This document shows, piece after piece, positions 7,746 through 15,333 of a DNA stretch of 23,971 bases. Position 1 is the stretch's first letter; every line of letters starts with the position of its first letter. A model generated the notes under the pieces. That model saw nothing but the letters and a program-made list of their open reading frames with translations. It made no database searches and had not been told where the DNA came from. Location: assembly GCA_024691105.1 (NCBI GenBank), contig JAILNY010000132.1, forward strand, positions 1 to 23,971. The letters are read 5' to 3'. The stretch is from Treponema sp. (GTDB lineage Bacteria; Spirochaetota; Spirochaetia; Treponematales; Treponemataceae). The translations under genes were made by a program, and so were the position numbers.

Positions 7746-9581
7746 ATGGAAAACTCTAAGAGAACTGTTACTTGCGGTGAACTCCGCAAGAGTGATGTTG
7801 GTAAGAAAGTTGTTTTGAACGGTTGGGTTGCCCGCACCCGTGACTTGGGCGGACTTTTGTTTATTCGTCTTCGCGACCGCTATGGTATTACTCAGGTTAT
7901 GGTTGGCGACAAGGCAAGTGATGATGTTAAAAAAATTGCTGCCAGTCTTAAAAGTGAATATTGTATCGCTGTTGAAGGAATCGTTGCAGCGCGCTCAGAT
8001 AAAGATGTTAATGCCGACATGGCAACCGGTGAAATTGAAGTAGAAGCTACAGATATCGAAATCTTTACAACTTCTCAGGAACTTCCTTTCTCTATCGAAG
8101 AAGTTCGTCAGAAGGACGGAACTTTAGTAGTTGCAAACGAAGATCTTCGTCTTAAGTACCGCTATCTCGACCTTCGTCGTGAACCGATGCAGCACAATAT
8201 TATTCTTCGTTCACAGGTTGCATTTGCTACACGCGAATATTTAACTTCTAAAGGATTTTTGGAAATTGAAACTCCAACCTTTATTAAATCTACTCCAGAA
8301 GGTGCACGAGACTACCTTGTTCCAAGCCGTGTTCATCCTGGAAAATTTTATTCACTTCCACAGAGTCCACAGCTTTACAAGCAGCTTTTGATGGTTTCTG
8401 GTTTTGACAAGTACTTCCAGATTGCACGCTGCTATCGTGATGAAGATGCCCGTGGTGACCGTCAGCCTGAGTTTACTCAGATTGATATGGAACTTTCTTT
8501 TACAAACCGCGAAGAAGTTCTTTCTACAACAGAAGGCATGATGCAGCATATCTTTAAAAAGACTTTGAACTATGACTTGCCGGCAAAGTTTGACCGTATT
8601 GCATGGGAAGATGCTTTTGACTGGTACGGAAGTGATAAGCCGGATTTGCGTTTTGATATGAAGATGCAGGATGCAGCTTTTATGGCAGACCTTGCTGACT
8701 TTAACGCATTTAAAGCAGGCGCTGCAAATGCTGGCCGCGATGTTCAGAGACATAAGAGAAGTGGACTTAAAGCACTCGTTGTAAAGAATGTTGCAGATAA
8801 ATACAGCCGCAAAAATATTGAAGCACTTGAAGAAGTTGCAAAGACATACAAGGCAAAAGGTCTTGCATGGATGAAAGTTGCAGAAAGCGGCCAGTTCGAG
8901 GGTGGTATTTCAAAATTCTATGCAGGTAAGGAAGCAGAGATTTGCGGCAAGCTTGGTGCTGAAAAGAACGATCTTCTTTTGTTTGTAAGCGACGAAAACT
9001 GGCAGCTTGCTTGTACAGCTCTCGGTGCTGTTCGTAAGCAGCTTGGTAAAGATTTGAATTTATATAATCCAAATGATGAGTTCCACTTTGCATGGATTAT
9101 TGACTTTCCATATTTTGCATGGAACGAAGAAGAAAATCACTGGGAAACAGAACACCACATGTTCACTCTTCCTCAGAAGCAGTACTGGGATACACTGGAA
9201 CAGGATCCGGGTGCAGTAAAGGGCGATCTTTATGACCTCGTACTTAACGGTTATGAACTTGCATCGGGTTCTATGCGTATTAACGATCCTGCACTTCAGG
9301 AACGTATTTTTGAAATCGTTGGATACAGCCGCGAACGTGCAGAAAAGGCGTTCGGATTTTTGGTACAGGCATTTAAGTTTGGTGCTCCACCACACGGAGG
9401 AATCGCACCGGGACTTGACCGTCTTGTAATGCTTATGTGTCACGAAGAATCGATCCACGAGGTTATCGCATTCCCTAAGAATAACCTTGCTGCAAGCCCG
9501 ATGGATGAATGTCCAAGTCCTGTTGATGAGAAACAGCTTGAAGATTTGCACTTAAGGTGCACAGAGGTTGAGCAGGATTAA
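7746..9581 (+). CDS. aspS: Aspartyl-tRNA synthetase, bacterial type
   Basis: This 611-residue class II synthetase charges tRNA-Asp with aspartate. The N-terminal OB-fold anticodon-binding domain is clear (VVLNGWVARTRDLGGLLFIRLRDR, about 20-45). Next comes the catalytic start with PTFIKSTPEGARDYLVPSR and motif 2 (ARCYRDEDARGDRQPEFTQ, about 225-245). The bacterial GAD insertion domain lies at about 290-420. Motif 3 (GIAPGLDRLVML) is at about 551-562. The length is a little above the usual bacterial AspRS. The start is supported by the conserved N-terminal CGELR segment, despite the missing ribosome binding site. Whether it is discriminating or also charges tRNA-Asn cannot be decided without knowing if the genome has AsnRS. 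It is a single-gene unit with its own promoter and a strong terminator. Confidence 0.97.
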   Translation: MENSKRTVTCGELRKSDVGKKVVLNGWVARTRDLGGLLFIRLRDRYGITQVMVGDKASDDVKKIAASLKSEYCIAVEGIVAARSDKDVNADMATGEIEVEATDIEIFTTSQELPFSIEEVRQKDGTLVVANEDLRLKYRYLDLRREPMQHNIILRSQVAFATREYLTSKGFLEIETPTFIKSTPEGARDYLVPSRVHPGKFYSLPQSPQLYKQLLMVSGFDKYFQIARCYRDEDARGDRQPEFTQIDMELSFTNREEVLSTTEGMMQHIFKKTLNYDLPAKFDRIAWEDAFDWYGSDKPDLRFDMKMQDAAFMADLADFNAFKAGAANAGRDVQRHKRSGLKALVVKNVADKYSRKNIEALEEVAKTYKAKGLAWMKVAESGQFEGGISKFYAGKEAEICGKLGAEKNDLLLFVSDENWQLACTALGAVRKQLGKDLNLYNPNDEFHFAWIIDFPYFAWNEEENHWETEHHMFTLPQKQYWDTLEQDPGAVKGDLYDLVLNGYELASGSMRINDPALQERIFEIVGYSRERAEKAFGFLVQAFKFGAPPHGGIAPGLDRLVMLMCHEESIHEVIAFPKNNLAASPMDECPSPVDEKQLEDLHLRCTEVEQD

Positions 9582-9628
9582 TTGACTGGTTGCGCACGCA
9601 GCTACAATGATTCGTGAAATAAACACTG

Positions 9629-9666
9629 AAACGGCTTAAAGGATTTTCCCTTGAGCCGTTTTTTTT
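9629..9666 (+). terminator. Rho-independent terminator of aspS
   Basis: The stem AACGGCT ... AGCCGTT is extended inward by AAGG/CCTT across a bulge and followed by a run of T (about 9659-9666). It begins some 48 bases after the aspS stop. Confidence 0.85.
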
Positions 9667-9683
9667 GTCACGGTGGAAATTTA

Positions 9684-9712
9684 ATGAAAAACAAGTGATA
9701 GTGTAGTATAAT
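9684..9712 (+). promoter_or_regulatory. Candidate promoter of the secreted protein gene
   Basis: A perfect TATAAT (9707-9712) lies 17 bases after ATGAAA (9684-9689), a 4/6 match to the -35 consensus. Transcription would begin near 9719, just before the AGGA ribosome binding site at 9722-9725. The -10 is convincing; the -35 is weak. Confidence 0.5.
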
Positions 9713-9732
9713 ACTGGCATAAGGATATGAAT

Positions 9733-10380
9733 ATGAAAAAAGTTTTGATAGCATTCAGTTTGATGATGACAGCGATGCGCGTGTTTGCGCAGGAGTTTGT
9801 TTTTCCGCCTGAGTTAAACTGGTGGATTGATGAGATTAAAAAAGTTGAACCTTCTGTAAGTCTTGATAAGTTTGAATTTGTTGAAGAAACTTTTATTCTA
9901 GAGGAGAATCATCCGCTTTCTTTAAAAAATAAATTGTATCCGGTTTTTAAGAAGTGGAATTTTTACGGCGACAGATTTGCTTACAATGATGTTTATGCAA
10001 AATTGTGTAAAGAAAAATCCGGAAAGTATTCTGTTTCTACAGATGTTGATTCTGTATTCGGGATATTTGACAGAAAAGAAAATCTTCTTTTTACAAAATT
10101 CTTTGGTTCGTCTGAGTGGATAAATTCATTCTGCTGGGTAACTGATTCGCGGATTGTATTAGTCGGCACTTCAATACTTCCTCCACAAATAAGTAATGAT
10201 AATTTTTTACAAATCGCCTTCATTATTTACGATTATCAGATTAAAGATGCAAAAATAACTGTCAGAGAATATCGATATCCTGTAATCGTAAAAAGAACAG
10301 ACTGGGAAAAGTTAAAACTCAACTGGACCGAACAGCGTTCTGATTATTTTGAATCACAAAAGGATGAGCGCGGGCGGTAA
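9733..10380 (+). CDS. Secreted protein of unknown function
   Basis: This 215-residue protein has a clear Sec signal peptide (MKKVLIAFSLMMTAMRVFAQ) with cleavage probably before or after Gln20. The ATG at 9733 is chosen over the one at 9727 because AGGA lies 7 bases upstream of it and only 1 base upstream of the earlier ATG. The mature part mixes beta-strand-like and aromatic stretches (FPPELNWWIDEIKK, SSEWINSFCWVTD). A strand-rich middle holds FGIFDRKENLLFTKFF and RIVLVGTSILPP, suggesting a beta-propeller-like or lipocalin-like fold; this is only a guess. No known family is recognised. It is probably periplasmic. The stop codon lies inside a 16-bp degenerate tandem repeat. Confidence 0.65.
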   Translation: MKKVLIAFSLMMTAMRVFAQEFVFPPELNWWIDEIKKVEPSVSLDKFEFVEETFILEENHPLSLKNKLYPVFKKWNFYGDRFAYNDVYAKLCKEKSGKYSVSTDVDSVFGIFDRKENLLFTKFFGSSEWINSFCWVTDSRIVLVGTSILPPQISNDNFLQIAFIIYDYQIKDAKITVREYRYPVIVKRTDWEKLKLNWTEQRSDYFESQKDERGR

Positions 10381-10445
10381 TGATTGCAGATGGTAGGGGT
10401 TGCGGGCGTTAAGGATTGCCGGCGATAAGGTCTGCGGACGGCCGA
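10366..10445. repeat. Five degenerate 16-bp tandem units across a gene end
   Basis: Units start at 10366, 10382, 10398, 10414 and 10430. Examples are GGTTGCGGGCGTTAAG and GATTGCCGGCGATAAG, with rough consensus GATTGCGGGCGGTAAG. The first unit contains the stop codon of the secreted protein gene (TAA at 10378-10380). The array is much more GC-rich than its surroundings. The outer units are poorly conserved. Confidence 0.45.
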
Positions 10446-10478
10446 ATCGCAACGGGTAAAAGGTAAATACAAAAAAAA

Positions 10479-10507
10479 TTGATAAATCATAAATTCCGCG
10501 ATAAAAT
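10479..10507 (+). promoter_or_regulatory. Promoter of the beta-CASP gene
   Basis: TTGATA (10479-10484), 17 bases, TAAAAT (10502-10507). Transcription would start near 10514, giving a leader of about 44 bases that contains the CGGGAGA ribosome binding site at 10546-10552. Confidence 0.7.
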
Positions 10508-10557
10508 ATAAGTAAGAAAAATATCTATATTTATATATTTTTTTGCGGGAGATAGTT

Positions 10558-11970
10558 ATGGCAATTACACTTTATTCACTTGGTGCAGCTCAGGAAGTTA
10601 CAGGTTCAAAACATATTCTTGAAATTAATGGGCACAGTTATATGATTGACTGTGGAGCTTTTCAGGGAAAGCGAAAGGAATCTGATGACAAAAACCGAAA
10701 CTTTGATTTTCCACCGGATAAGTTAGAAGCCGTGATTTTGACTCACGGACATTTTGACCATTGCGGTCTTTTGCCGGTTCTGACAAAAAAGGGCTACAAG
10801 GGAAATATTTATGCAACCCCGGCAACCCGCGATCTTGCAAGTCTTGTAATGATGGACAGTGCCCGCATTCAGGCTCGCGATGCTGAGTACTTGCGCAAGC
10901 AGGCAAAGAAAAAAGGAAATAAATTTACCTGGACTCCGATTTTTGATGAAGAGGATTGTGTTAAAGCTGCAAATCAGATTGTAACTTTGTCTTACAATCG
11001 TCCGCTTTATATTGGACCTGAGGTTCAGCTGGAATTTCACGATGCAGGTCATATCTTAGGTTCTGCCTTTGCTGATTTGAACATCCGTCTTCCAGGTCAG
11101 GACGATGTACGAGTTTTATTTACCGGCGACCTTGGGCGTAAAGAAAAGCCAATTGTCCGTAATCCTTCTATTGAAGTTCCCGCTCCTGATTACGTTGTTC
11201 TTGAAAGTACGTATGGTAACCGCAAGCACGAGTCAAAAGAGTTTGCGCTCCATGAACTAGTTGATATTATCAAAGATGCAATTAATAAAAAAGGAAAGAT
11301 AATCATTCCGTCTTTTGCAATTGAACGTACTCAGGAAATTATTTATCACCTTCATCTTCTTGTAGATCAGAAAAAAATTCCTTCGATTCCAATTTATGTT
11401 GATTCGCCGATGGCTTCAAACGCAACAAGTATTTTCCGTGTACATCCGGAGTGTTACGATGCAAGTGTTACAGAAGCCTTCTTAAAGCATCACAAAAATC
11501 CGTTTGGTTTTGGAGATCTTACTTTTGTAACGAGCGTTGAAGAGTCAAAGCTTCTTAACGAAAAAGAAGGTCCGATGATTATTATCAGTGCCGACGGAAT
11601 GTGCGAAGCGGGTCGAATTTTGCATCATCTTGCAAACAATATTCAGGATGAACGCAATACAATTTTGATTGTCGGTTACATGGCAGAAAATACTCTCGGA
11701 CGAAAAATTCTTGAAGGCGAAAAAGAAGTTCATATTATGGATTCCTGGTATAAGGTAAATGCAAAGGTCGAAAAGCTTAACGCATTCAGTGCGCATGCGG
11801 ATTATACAGAGACTTTAGACTGGCTTAAGGCAATTGACACCAGCAAGTTAAAACACATTTTCCTGGTTCATGGTGAAACTGACGCGCAGGATTTTTTACA
11901 GAATTATCTGCGTGAAAATGGTTTTGCAAACACGACTATAATTAAATATGGAGAGAGCTACGAGCTGTAA
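10558..11970 (+). CDS. Metallo-beta-lactamase/beta-CASP ribonuclease-type protein
   Basis: This 470-residue protein belongs to the MBL-fold family with beta-CASP and C-terminal RNA-specificity (RMMBL) domains. Relatives include CPSF-73-like and archaeal RNA-processing nucleases. The metal-binding motif HGHFDHCG is at H63-H68, DAGHILGS supplies a further ligand and TGDLGR the next Asp. The beta-CASP part includes STYGNRKHE, SADGMCEAGRILHHL and a PSFAIERTQE segment. The SAHADYTETLDW motif (about 411) and the final HGE are typical of the RMMBL end. The start at 10558 is chosen over an in-frame TTG at 10543 because CGGGAGA lies 5 bases ahead of it. It is most likely a cytoplasmic RNA nuclease. 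The exact RNA substrate is unknown and no partner gene lies beside it. Confidence 0.9.
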   Translation: MAITLYSLGAAQEVTGSKHILEINGHSYMIDCGAFQGKRKESDDKNRNFDFPPDKLEAVILTHGHFDHCGLLPVLTKKGYKGNIYATPATRDLASLVMMDSARIQARDAEYLRKQAKKKGNKFTWTPIFDEEDCVKAANQIVTLSYNRPLYIGPEVQLEFHDAGHILGSAFADLNIRLPGQDDVRVLFTGDLGRKEKPIVRNPSIEVPAPDYVVLESTYGNRKHESKEFALHELVDIIKDAINKKGKIIIPSFAIERTQEIIYHLHLLVDQKKIPSIPIYVDSPMASNATSIFRVHPECYDASVTEAFLKHHKNPFGFGDLTFVTSVEESKLLNEKEGPMIIISADGMCEAGRILHHLANNIQDERNTILIVGYMAENTLGRKILEGEKEVHIMDSWYKVNAKVEKLNAFSAHADYTETLDWLKAIDTSKLKHIFLVHGETDAQDFLQNYLRENGFANTTIIKYGESYEL

Positions 11971-12005
11971 GACGAAAAGCCTTTAACGAATGTCGTTTTA
12001 AAAGT

Positions 12006-12425
12006 CTAAAACTCGTCATCAAAGTCGTAGTCATCTTCATCATCCATCATCTCATCATTGTCGTCATCAAAGTCATCGTCGTCGGAGTCTGATTCGTCAT
12101 CAAAATAATCGCCGTAATCAGAGCCGCCGCGATCTTCATCGTCAAAGTCTACATCGGAGTCTTCATCCTGATCTTCATAATCATCGTCATCGGTATACAT
12201 CAGGTCATCGTCGTCAAGGTCATCTTCGTAATTGCGGTCGTCGACTTCGCTGTCGATGTACATGTCGTAATCAAGCGGGACTTTGTACTCGGGCATAATT
12301 CCAGATTCAATGTCCTGAATAAGCTGTGCAATCCGGCTGTCAGAGGAAAGTTCTTTGTTAGATTTCAGCTTTTCGGTAAGGAGTTTTAATTTGTCGGTTT
12401 TTGAATTTTTATTCTGATTTTTCAT
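12006..12425 (-). CDS. Small protein with extremely acidic tail
   Basis: This 139-residue protein has two parts. Residues 1-51 are mixed charge and partly helical (KLKLLTEKLKSNKEL, then SRIAQLIQDIESG). Residues 52-139 are 59% Asp or Glu (52 of 88), with 13 Tyr or Phe spaced through the tail. Translation is well supported by a strong GGAGGA site 6 bases before the ATG, a promoter and a structured leader. There is no signal peptide, so it is cytoplasmic. Such tails occur in nucleic-acid mimics, chaperones of basic proteins and cation binders. It resembles the acidic tail of the RNA polymerase delta subunit only in composition; its N-terminal domain is not recognised. The function is unknown. 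It converges on the beta-CASP gene, 35 bases away. Confidence 0.7.
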   Translation of the reverse strand: MKNQNKNSKTDKLKLLTEKLKSNKELSSDSRIAQLIQDIESGIMPEYKVPLDYDMYIDSEVDDRNYEDDLDDDDLMYTDDDDYEDQDEDSDVDFDDEDRGGSDYGDYFDDESDSDDDDFDDDNDEMMDDEDDYDFDDEF

Positions 12426-12444
12426 GGAATTCCTCCGCTTTTAT

Positions 12445-12468
12445 GTCAGCGCAAGATTTGCCGCTGAC
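12445..12468 (-). promoter_or_regulatory. Leader hairpin before the acidic-protein gene
   Basis: On the minus strand GTCAGCG (12468-12462) pairs perfectly with CGCTGAC (12451-12445) around a 10-base loop. The stem ends about 10 bases before the GGAGGA ribosome binding site and no T-run follows, so it is not a terminator. It could stabilise the mRNA or bind a protein. Confidence 0.45.
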
Positions 12469-12499
12469 TTATAAATTGAAGATGAAGCCTTCTCCAAAT

Positions 12500-12529
12500 A
12501 TTTTAACACAGAATTTTGAAAGTGGACAA
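12500..12529 (-). promoter_or_regulatory. Candidate promoter of the acidic-protein gene
   Basis: On the minus strand TTGTCC (12529-12524), an 18-base spacer and TAAAAT (12505-12500). It sits between the tRNA terminators and the gene and would give a leader of about 65 bases. Confidence 0.55.
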
Positions 12530-12542
12530 AAAAAACGAAGGT

Positions 12543-12576
12543 AAAAAAAACGAAAGCCGTTCCAATCTGGAACGGC
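12543..12576 (-). terminator. Second terminator downstream of tRNA-Cys
   Basis: On the minus strand GCCGTTCC (12576-12569), loop AGATT and GGAACGGC (12563-12556) form a perfect 8-bp stem. It is followed by TTTCG and a run of eight T (12550-12543). It lies 42 bases past the first terminator's T-run. Confidence 0.8.
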
Positions 12577-12618
12577 CCATATATATAAACGAACCGCGGC
12601 TTTGCCATGACCGGCTCG

Positions 12619-12651
12619 AAAAAAAGGACTCGAGTTATAACTCAAGTCCTT
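12619..12651 (-). terminator. First terminator downstream of tRNA-Cys
   Basis: On the minus strand AAGGACTTGAGT, loop TATA and ACTCGAGTCCTT form a 12-bp stem with one T-G wobble, merging into a T-run (12625-12619). It begins 5 bases after the tRNA. Confidence 0.88.
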
Positions 12652-12655
12652 GCTA

Positions 12656-12727
12656 AGGCGTCGCTCAGAATCGAACTGAGGCATGATGGTTTTGCAGACC
12701 AGTCCCTTACCACTTGGGTACGACGCC
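12656..12727 (-). tRNA. tRNA-Cys (anticodon GCA)
   Basis: On the minus strand the gene begins with acceptor arm GGCGTCG (12727-12721) and ends with its complement CGACGCC. The discriminator is T at 12656, as expected for tRNA-Cys. The anticodon arm is TGGT-CTGCAAA-ACCA, giving GCA. The T arm contains GTTCGATTC with a CTCAG/CTGAG stem. CCA is not encoded, since TAG follows the discriminator. The unit is self-contained with its own promoter and two terminators. Confidence 0.95.
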
Positions 12728-12738
12728 ATGTAGGAATA

Positions 12739-12767
12739 TTTATAACATAAAGCAGATTTTTTGTCTA
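12739..12767 (-). promoter_or_regulatory. Promoter of tRNA-Cys
   Basis: On the minus strand TAGACA (12767-12762), a 17-base spacer and TATAAA (12744-12739). Transcription would start near 12732, about five bases before the mature tRNA. Confidence 0.7.
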
Positions 12768-12800
12768 GAGTCATTTTCTTTTTTGTGTTAAAGTAAGTCT

Positions 12801-14459
12801 ATGAATAAAGTACAGAAAAGAAAATTCAGGGCAAAGCCAAATGCAAAAACTCAGGCTGCAAAAAAACTTAGAACAATTCTGTTCAGCCGTATGCTTGTCG
12901 TACTTTTACTTCTTTTAATTCAACTTGCAATTTTTATAGTGCTAACAATAAAACTCGAAGCCGTCGCTACATATTTTTTTGGTGGTGGAGTTATTGTTTC
13001 TGCAATTTTTCTTTTATACCTTGTGAATGTTCCCGGTAAAAACGAGTTTAAGCTTGCATGGATTTTGCCGGTTTTGATAATGCCGGTTTTTGGCATAACG
13101 CTTTATTTTATGTACAAATATAATCAGGGTGGAATCTGGTTAAAACGTAAGCTTCGCCGGATGAAAGAAATTTCTGAAGAATATATTCCGGAAAAAGAAA
13201 AAGTTGAAGAGATTGCAAAAGATTTTTCTGCTGCAAAGGATATTTGTTCTTATCTTTATCGATTTGGACGTTATCCTTGTTACAAAGATACTGCAACAGA
13301 ATATTTTTCGTGCGGCGAAGATTTTTTTGCAGACTTAATTGATGAATTAAATAAAGCAAAGCAGTTTGTTTTTATTGAATTCTTTATTGTTGAACCGTGC
13401 CAGATTATGGACAGGCTTTTAGAGATACTTTCAAAAAAAACTGCCGAAGGTGTTGAAGTGAGAATTCTTTTTGACAGCATAGGTTCAATTTCTTTATCCA
13501 GTTCAATTTTAAAAAATTATTTTACTTCTTATGGAATCAGTTCAAAGGTCTGGTTAAAATTCATTCCTGTTTTTAATACCGGGCTCAATAACCGCGATCA
13601 CAGAAAAATAATATGTATCGATGGAAAAGTTGCATATACCGGCGGAATTAATATTACTGATGAATATGCAAATATAGTTTCAAGACGTTTTAATTACTGG
13701 AAGGATGCTGGAATAAAAATAACCGGGCCTGCTGCGCGTACTTTTACTCTGATGTTTTTGCAGCAATGGAATGTGCAGAACAAGAAAAAAGTTCCGTGTG
13801 AAAATTTTGAAAAATTTATTTCTAAGGATGCCGTGCTGTGCGATTTACGCAAACGCTCTGTGGCAGCGAATGTGCGTGGCGCGAAAGCTGTAAATACTCG
13901 CGGTTCAAAGCCGGGACTTGTAATTCCTTATGGAGATGATGCGTATAACGATGCAGATATTGCAGAAAATGTTTTTAAATATATTCTTGAAAAATCGACT
14001 GCAAAGGTCAGAATCATGACGCCGTATATTATTATCGATAATTCACTTTTGGATGATTTGATTTTTGCGGCGAATCGTGGAGTTCAGATTGAAATTATCG
14101 TGCCAAAACATTACGACCATTTTGTTTCGTTTTGTGTTGGCAGAACATACATAAAAAACTTAATCGAAAATGGAATAAAAGTTTTTGCATACGAAACAGG
14201 CTTTATTCATTCAAAGGTTTTTGTTGCAGATTCTAAAATTGGAACTATCGGTTCTATAAATCTTGATTACAGAAGCCTGTATCATCATTTTGAATGCAGT
14301 ACATTTTTGTATAAGACTGATTCGATAAAGGCTGCTGAAAAAGATTTTGATAATTTAAAAAATGAGTGTTCAGAAATTACGACAGAAAATTACAGAAATA
14401 TTCCGTGGTTTATTAGAACTGTCGGCTGGATTTTCAGAATCTTTGCGCCTCTGATGTAG
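12801..14459 (+). CDS. cls: Cardiolipin synthase (phospholipase D family)
   Basis: This 552-residue membrane enzyme should join phosphatidylglycerol molecules to make cardiolipin. Two hydrophobic N-terminal segments (about 32-55 and 58-78) and a third (about 85-105) are followed by the PLDNF-type region and two HKD motifs. The first is at H267-x-K269 with D274 (NRDHRKIICIDGKVAYTGG). The second is at H470-x-K472 with D477 (FIHSKVFVADSK, then IGSINLDYRS). The N-terminus is very basic before the first membrane segment (KKLR), a cytoplasm-facing pattern. It is slightly longer than the usual 480-510 residues, partly from an insertion rich in Arg and Ala near 350-375. No clear ribosome binding site precedes the ATG. 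It is divergent from tRNA-Cys and convergent with the DUF2400 gene. Confidence 0.9.
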   Translation: MNKVQKRKFRAKPNAKTQAAKKLRTILFSRMLVVLLLLLIQLAIFIVLTIKLEAVATYFFGGGVIVSAIFLLYLVNVPGKNEFKLAWILPVLIMPVFGITLYFMYKYNQGGIWLKRKLRRMKEISEEYIPEKEKVEEIAKDFSAAKDICSYLYRFGRYPCYKDTATEYFSCGEDFFADLIDELNKAKQFVFIEFFIVEPCQIMDRLLEILSKKTAEGVEVRILFDSIGSISLSSSILKNYFTSYGISSKVWLKFIPVFNTGLNNRDHRKIICIDGKVAYTGGINITDEYANIVSRRFNYWKDAGIKITGPAARTFTLMFLQQWNVQNKKKVPCENFEKFISKDAVLCDLRKRSVAANVRGAKAVNTRGSKPGLVIPYGDDAYNDADIAENVFKYILEKSTAKVRIMTPYIIIDNSLLDDLIFAANRGVQIEIIVPKHYDHFVSFCVGRTYIKNLIENGIKVFAYETGFIHSKVFVADSKIGTIGSINLDYRSLYHHFECSTFLYKTDSIKAAEKDFDNLKNECSEITTENYRNIPWFIRTVGWIFRIFAPLM

Positions 14460-14550
14460 AGCGCGCCCAGCTCGTAAATTTCTATTCAGAATAATGAGCC
14501 CGGTTGTTCGAGCATGCACGCGATTTTTCAATTCGCTGCGTCAGTTCATG

Positions 14551-15333
14551 TTACTGCGCGCCATGAGATTTATCGACGCCATAGCCAAAGAGTGCAAAGT
14601 CAAGACGAGTCGGGTCATCGGGAAAGATTTGCCTAGCGCACTCTGTCAGGGCTTCGGCGGTTTTTCGGGTAGCCGCCGCGCCGGGGGCAATGAGGCCTAG
14701 CTTTTGGGACTCGGCTAATACATGGACATCAAGTGGAATTATAAGTTTGGACTTTGGATACCATGTCCAAAGTCCAAGGTCAACTGCAGAGTTGTCGCGA
14801 ACCATCCAGCGTAAAAACATGCATAATCTTTTTTTTGCAGATGTCTTTGTCTGTGGAACGATGCTGCAGCCGGCAAACGAAGAGGCGATGATGTCGATAA
14901 GGTGCGGCGCGGCGGCGCTGATGTTGAGAGCTTCGTTGTAAAGTGAGTGAAAATAAATTCCTAAAGTCTGTTCAGTTTTTAAGATTTTATTCAGCGCACT
15001 AAATAGGTTATTAATGTCTTTGTACGAATAAAATCTGTAGAATTTTTTTGTATTCTGCGCTGGAAAAAATTCGTTGTAGCCGCGATTTAAAATCCAGTTG
15101 TAAATTCCTCCGGCATTGTCTGCCTGATCAATTATAAATTGAATTTTTGGAATGAACTGTTTTCTGTTTCCAAATGCAAGAAGTGCTGCAACAAATGCGC
15201 AAAGTTCAATATCTTTTGGCTCAGAATAGTGGCGCAAAAACTGACTTGGATCTGAGATTAAAAAATCTGCAGTTTCGTATTTTTGAGCAAGGCGTGTAAG
15301 ATCTTTTTTTAGGGCTGGAGATATTTTGTTCAT
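14551..15333 (-). CDS. TIGR02757 / DUF2400 family protein
   Basis: This 260-residue cytoplasmic protein belongs to a conserved but poorly characterised bacterial family. Diagnostic stretches are FVAALLAFGNRKQFIPKI near the N-terminus, the KKRLCMFLRWMVR core and the segment VDLGLWTWYPKSKLIIPLD followed by HVLAESQKLGL. The C-terminal end DPTRLDFALFGYGVD is also typical. The basic KKRLCMFLRWMVR helix suggests nucleic acid or phosphate contact, but this is an inference. The ATG overlaps the stop of the methyltransferase gene (ATGA at 15330-15333), so the two are translated together and may work together. The final residues (KSHGAQ) look natural, so no truncation is seen. Confidence 0.85.
   Translation of the reverse strand: MNKISPALKKDLTRLAQKYETADFLISDPSQFLRHYSEPKDIELCAFVAALLAFGNRKQFIPKIQFIIDQADNAGGIYNWILNRGYNEFFPAQNTKKFYRFYSYKDINNLFSALNKILKTEQTLGIYFHSLYNEALNISAAAPHLIDIIASSFAGCSIVPQTKTSAKKRLCMFLRWMVRDNSAVDLGLWTWYPKSKLIIPLDVHVLAESQKLGLIAPGAAATRKTAEALTECARQIFPDDPTRLDFALFGYGVDKSHGAQ

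Noticed and set aside
11971..12005. Possible bidirectional terminator between the beta-CASP and acidic-protein genes.
   Set aside because: The best stem has six pairs, one a wobble, with a long loop; it could arise by chance.
12006..12425. Acidic protein as RNA polymerase delta subunit (RpoE).
   Set aside because: The tail is similar in composition, but the N-terminal winged-helix domain of delta is missing.
14494..14700. Open frame on the plus strand opposite the end of the DUF2400 gene.
   Set aside because: It lies mostly inside the conserved DUF2400 coding region and has no family features.
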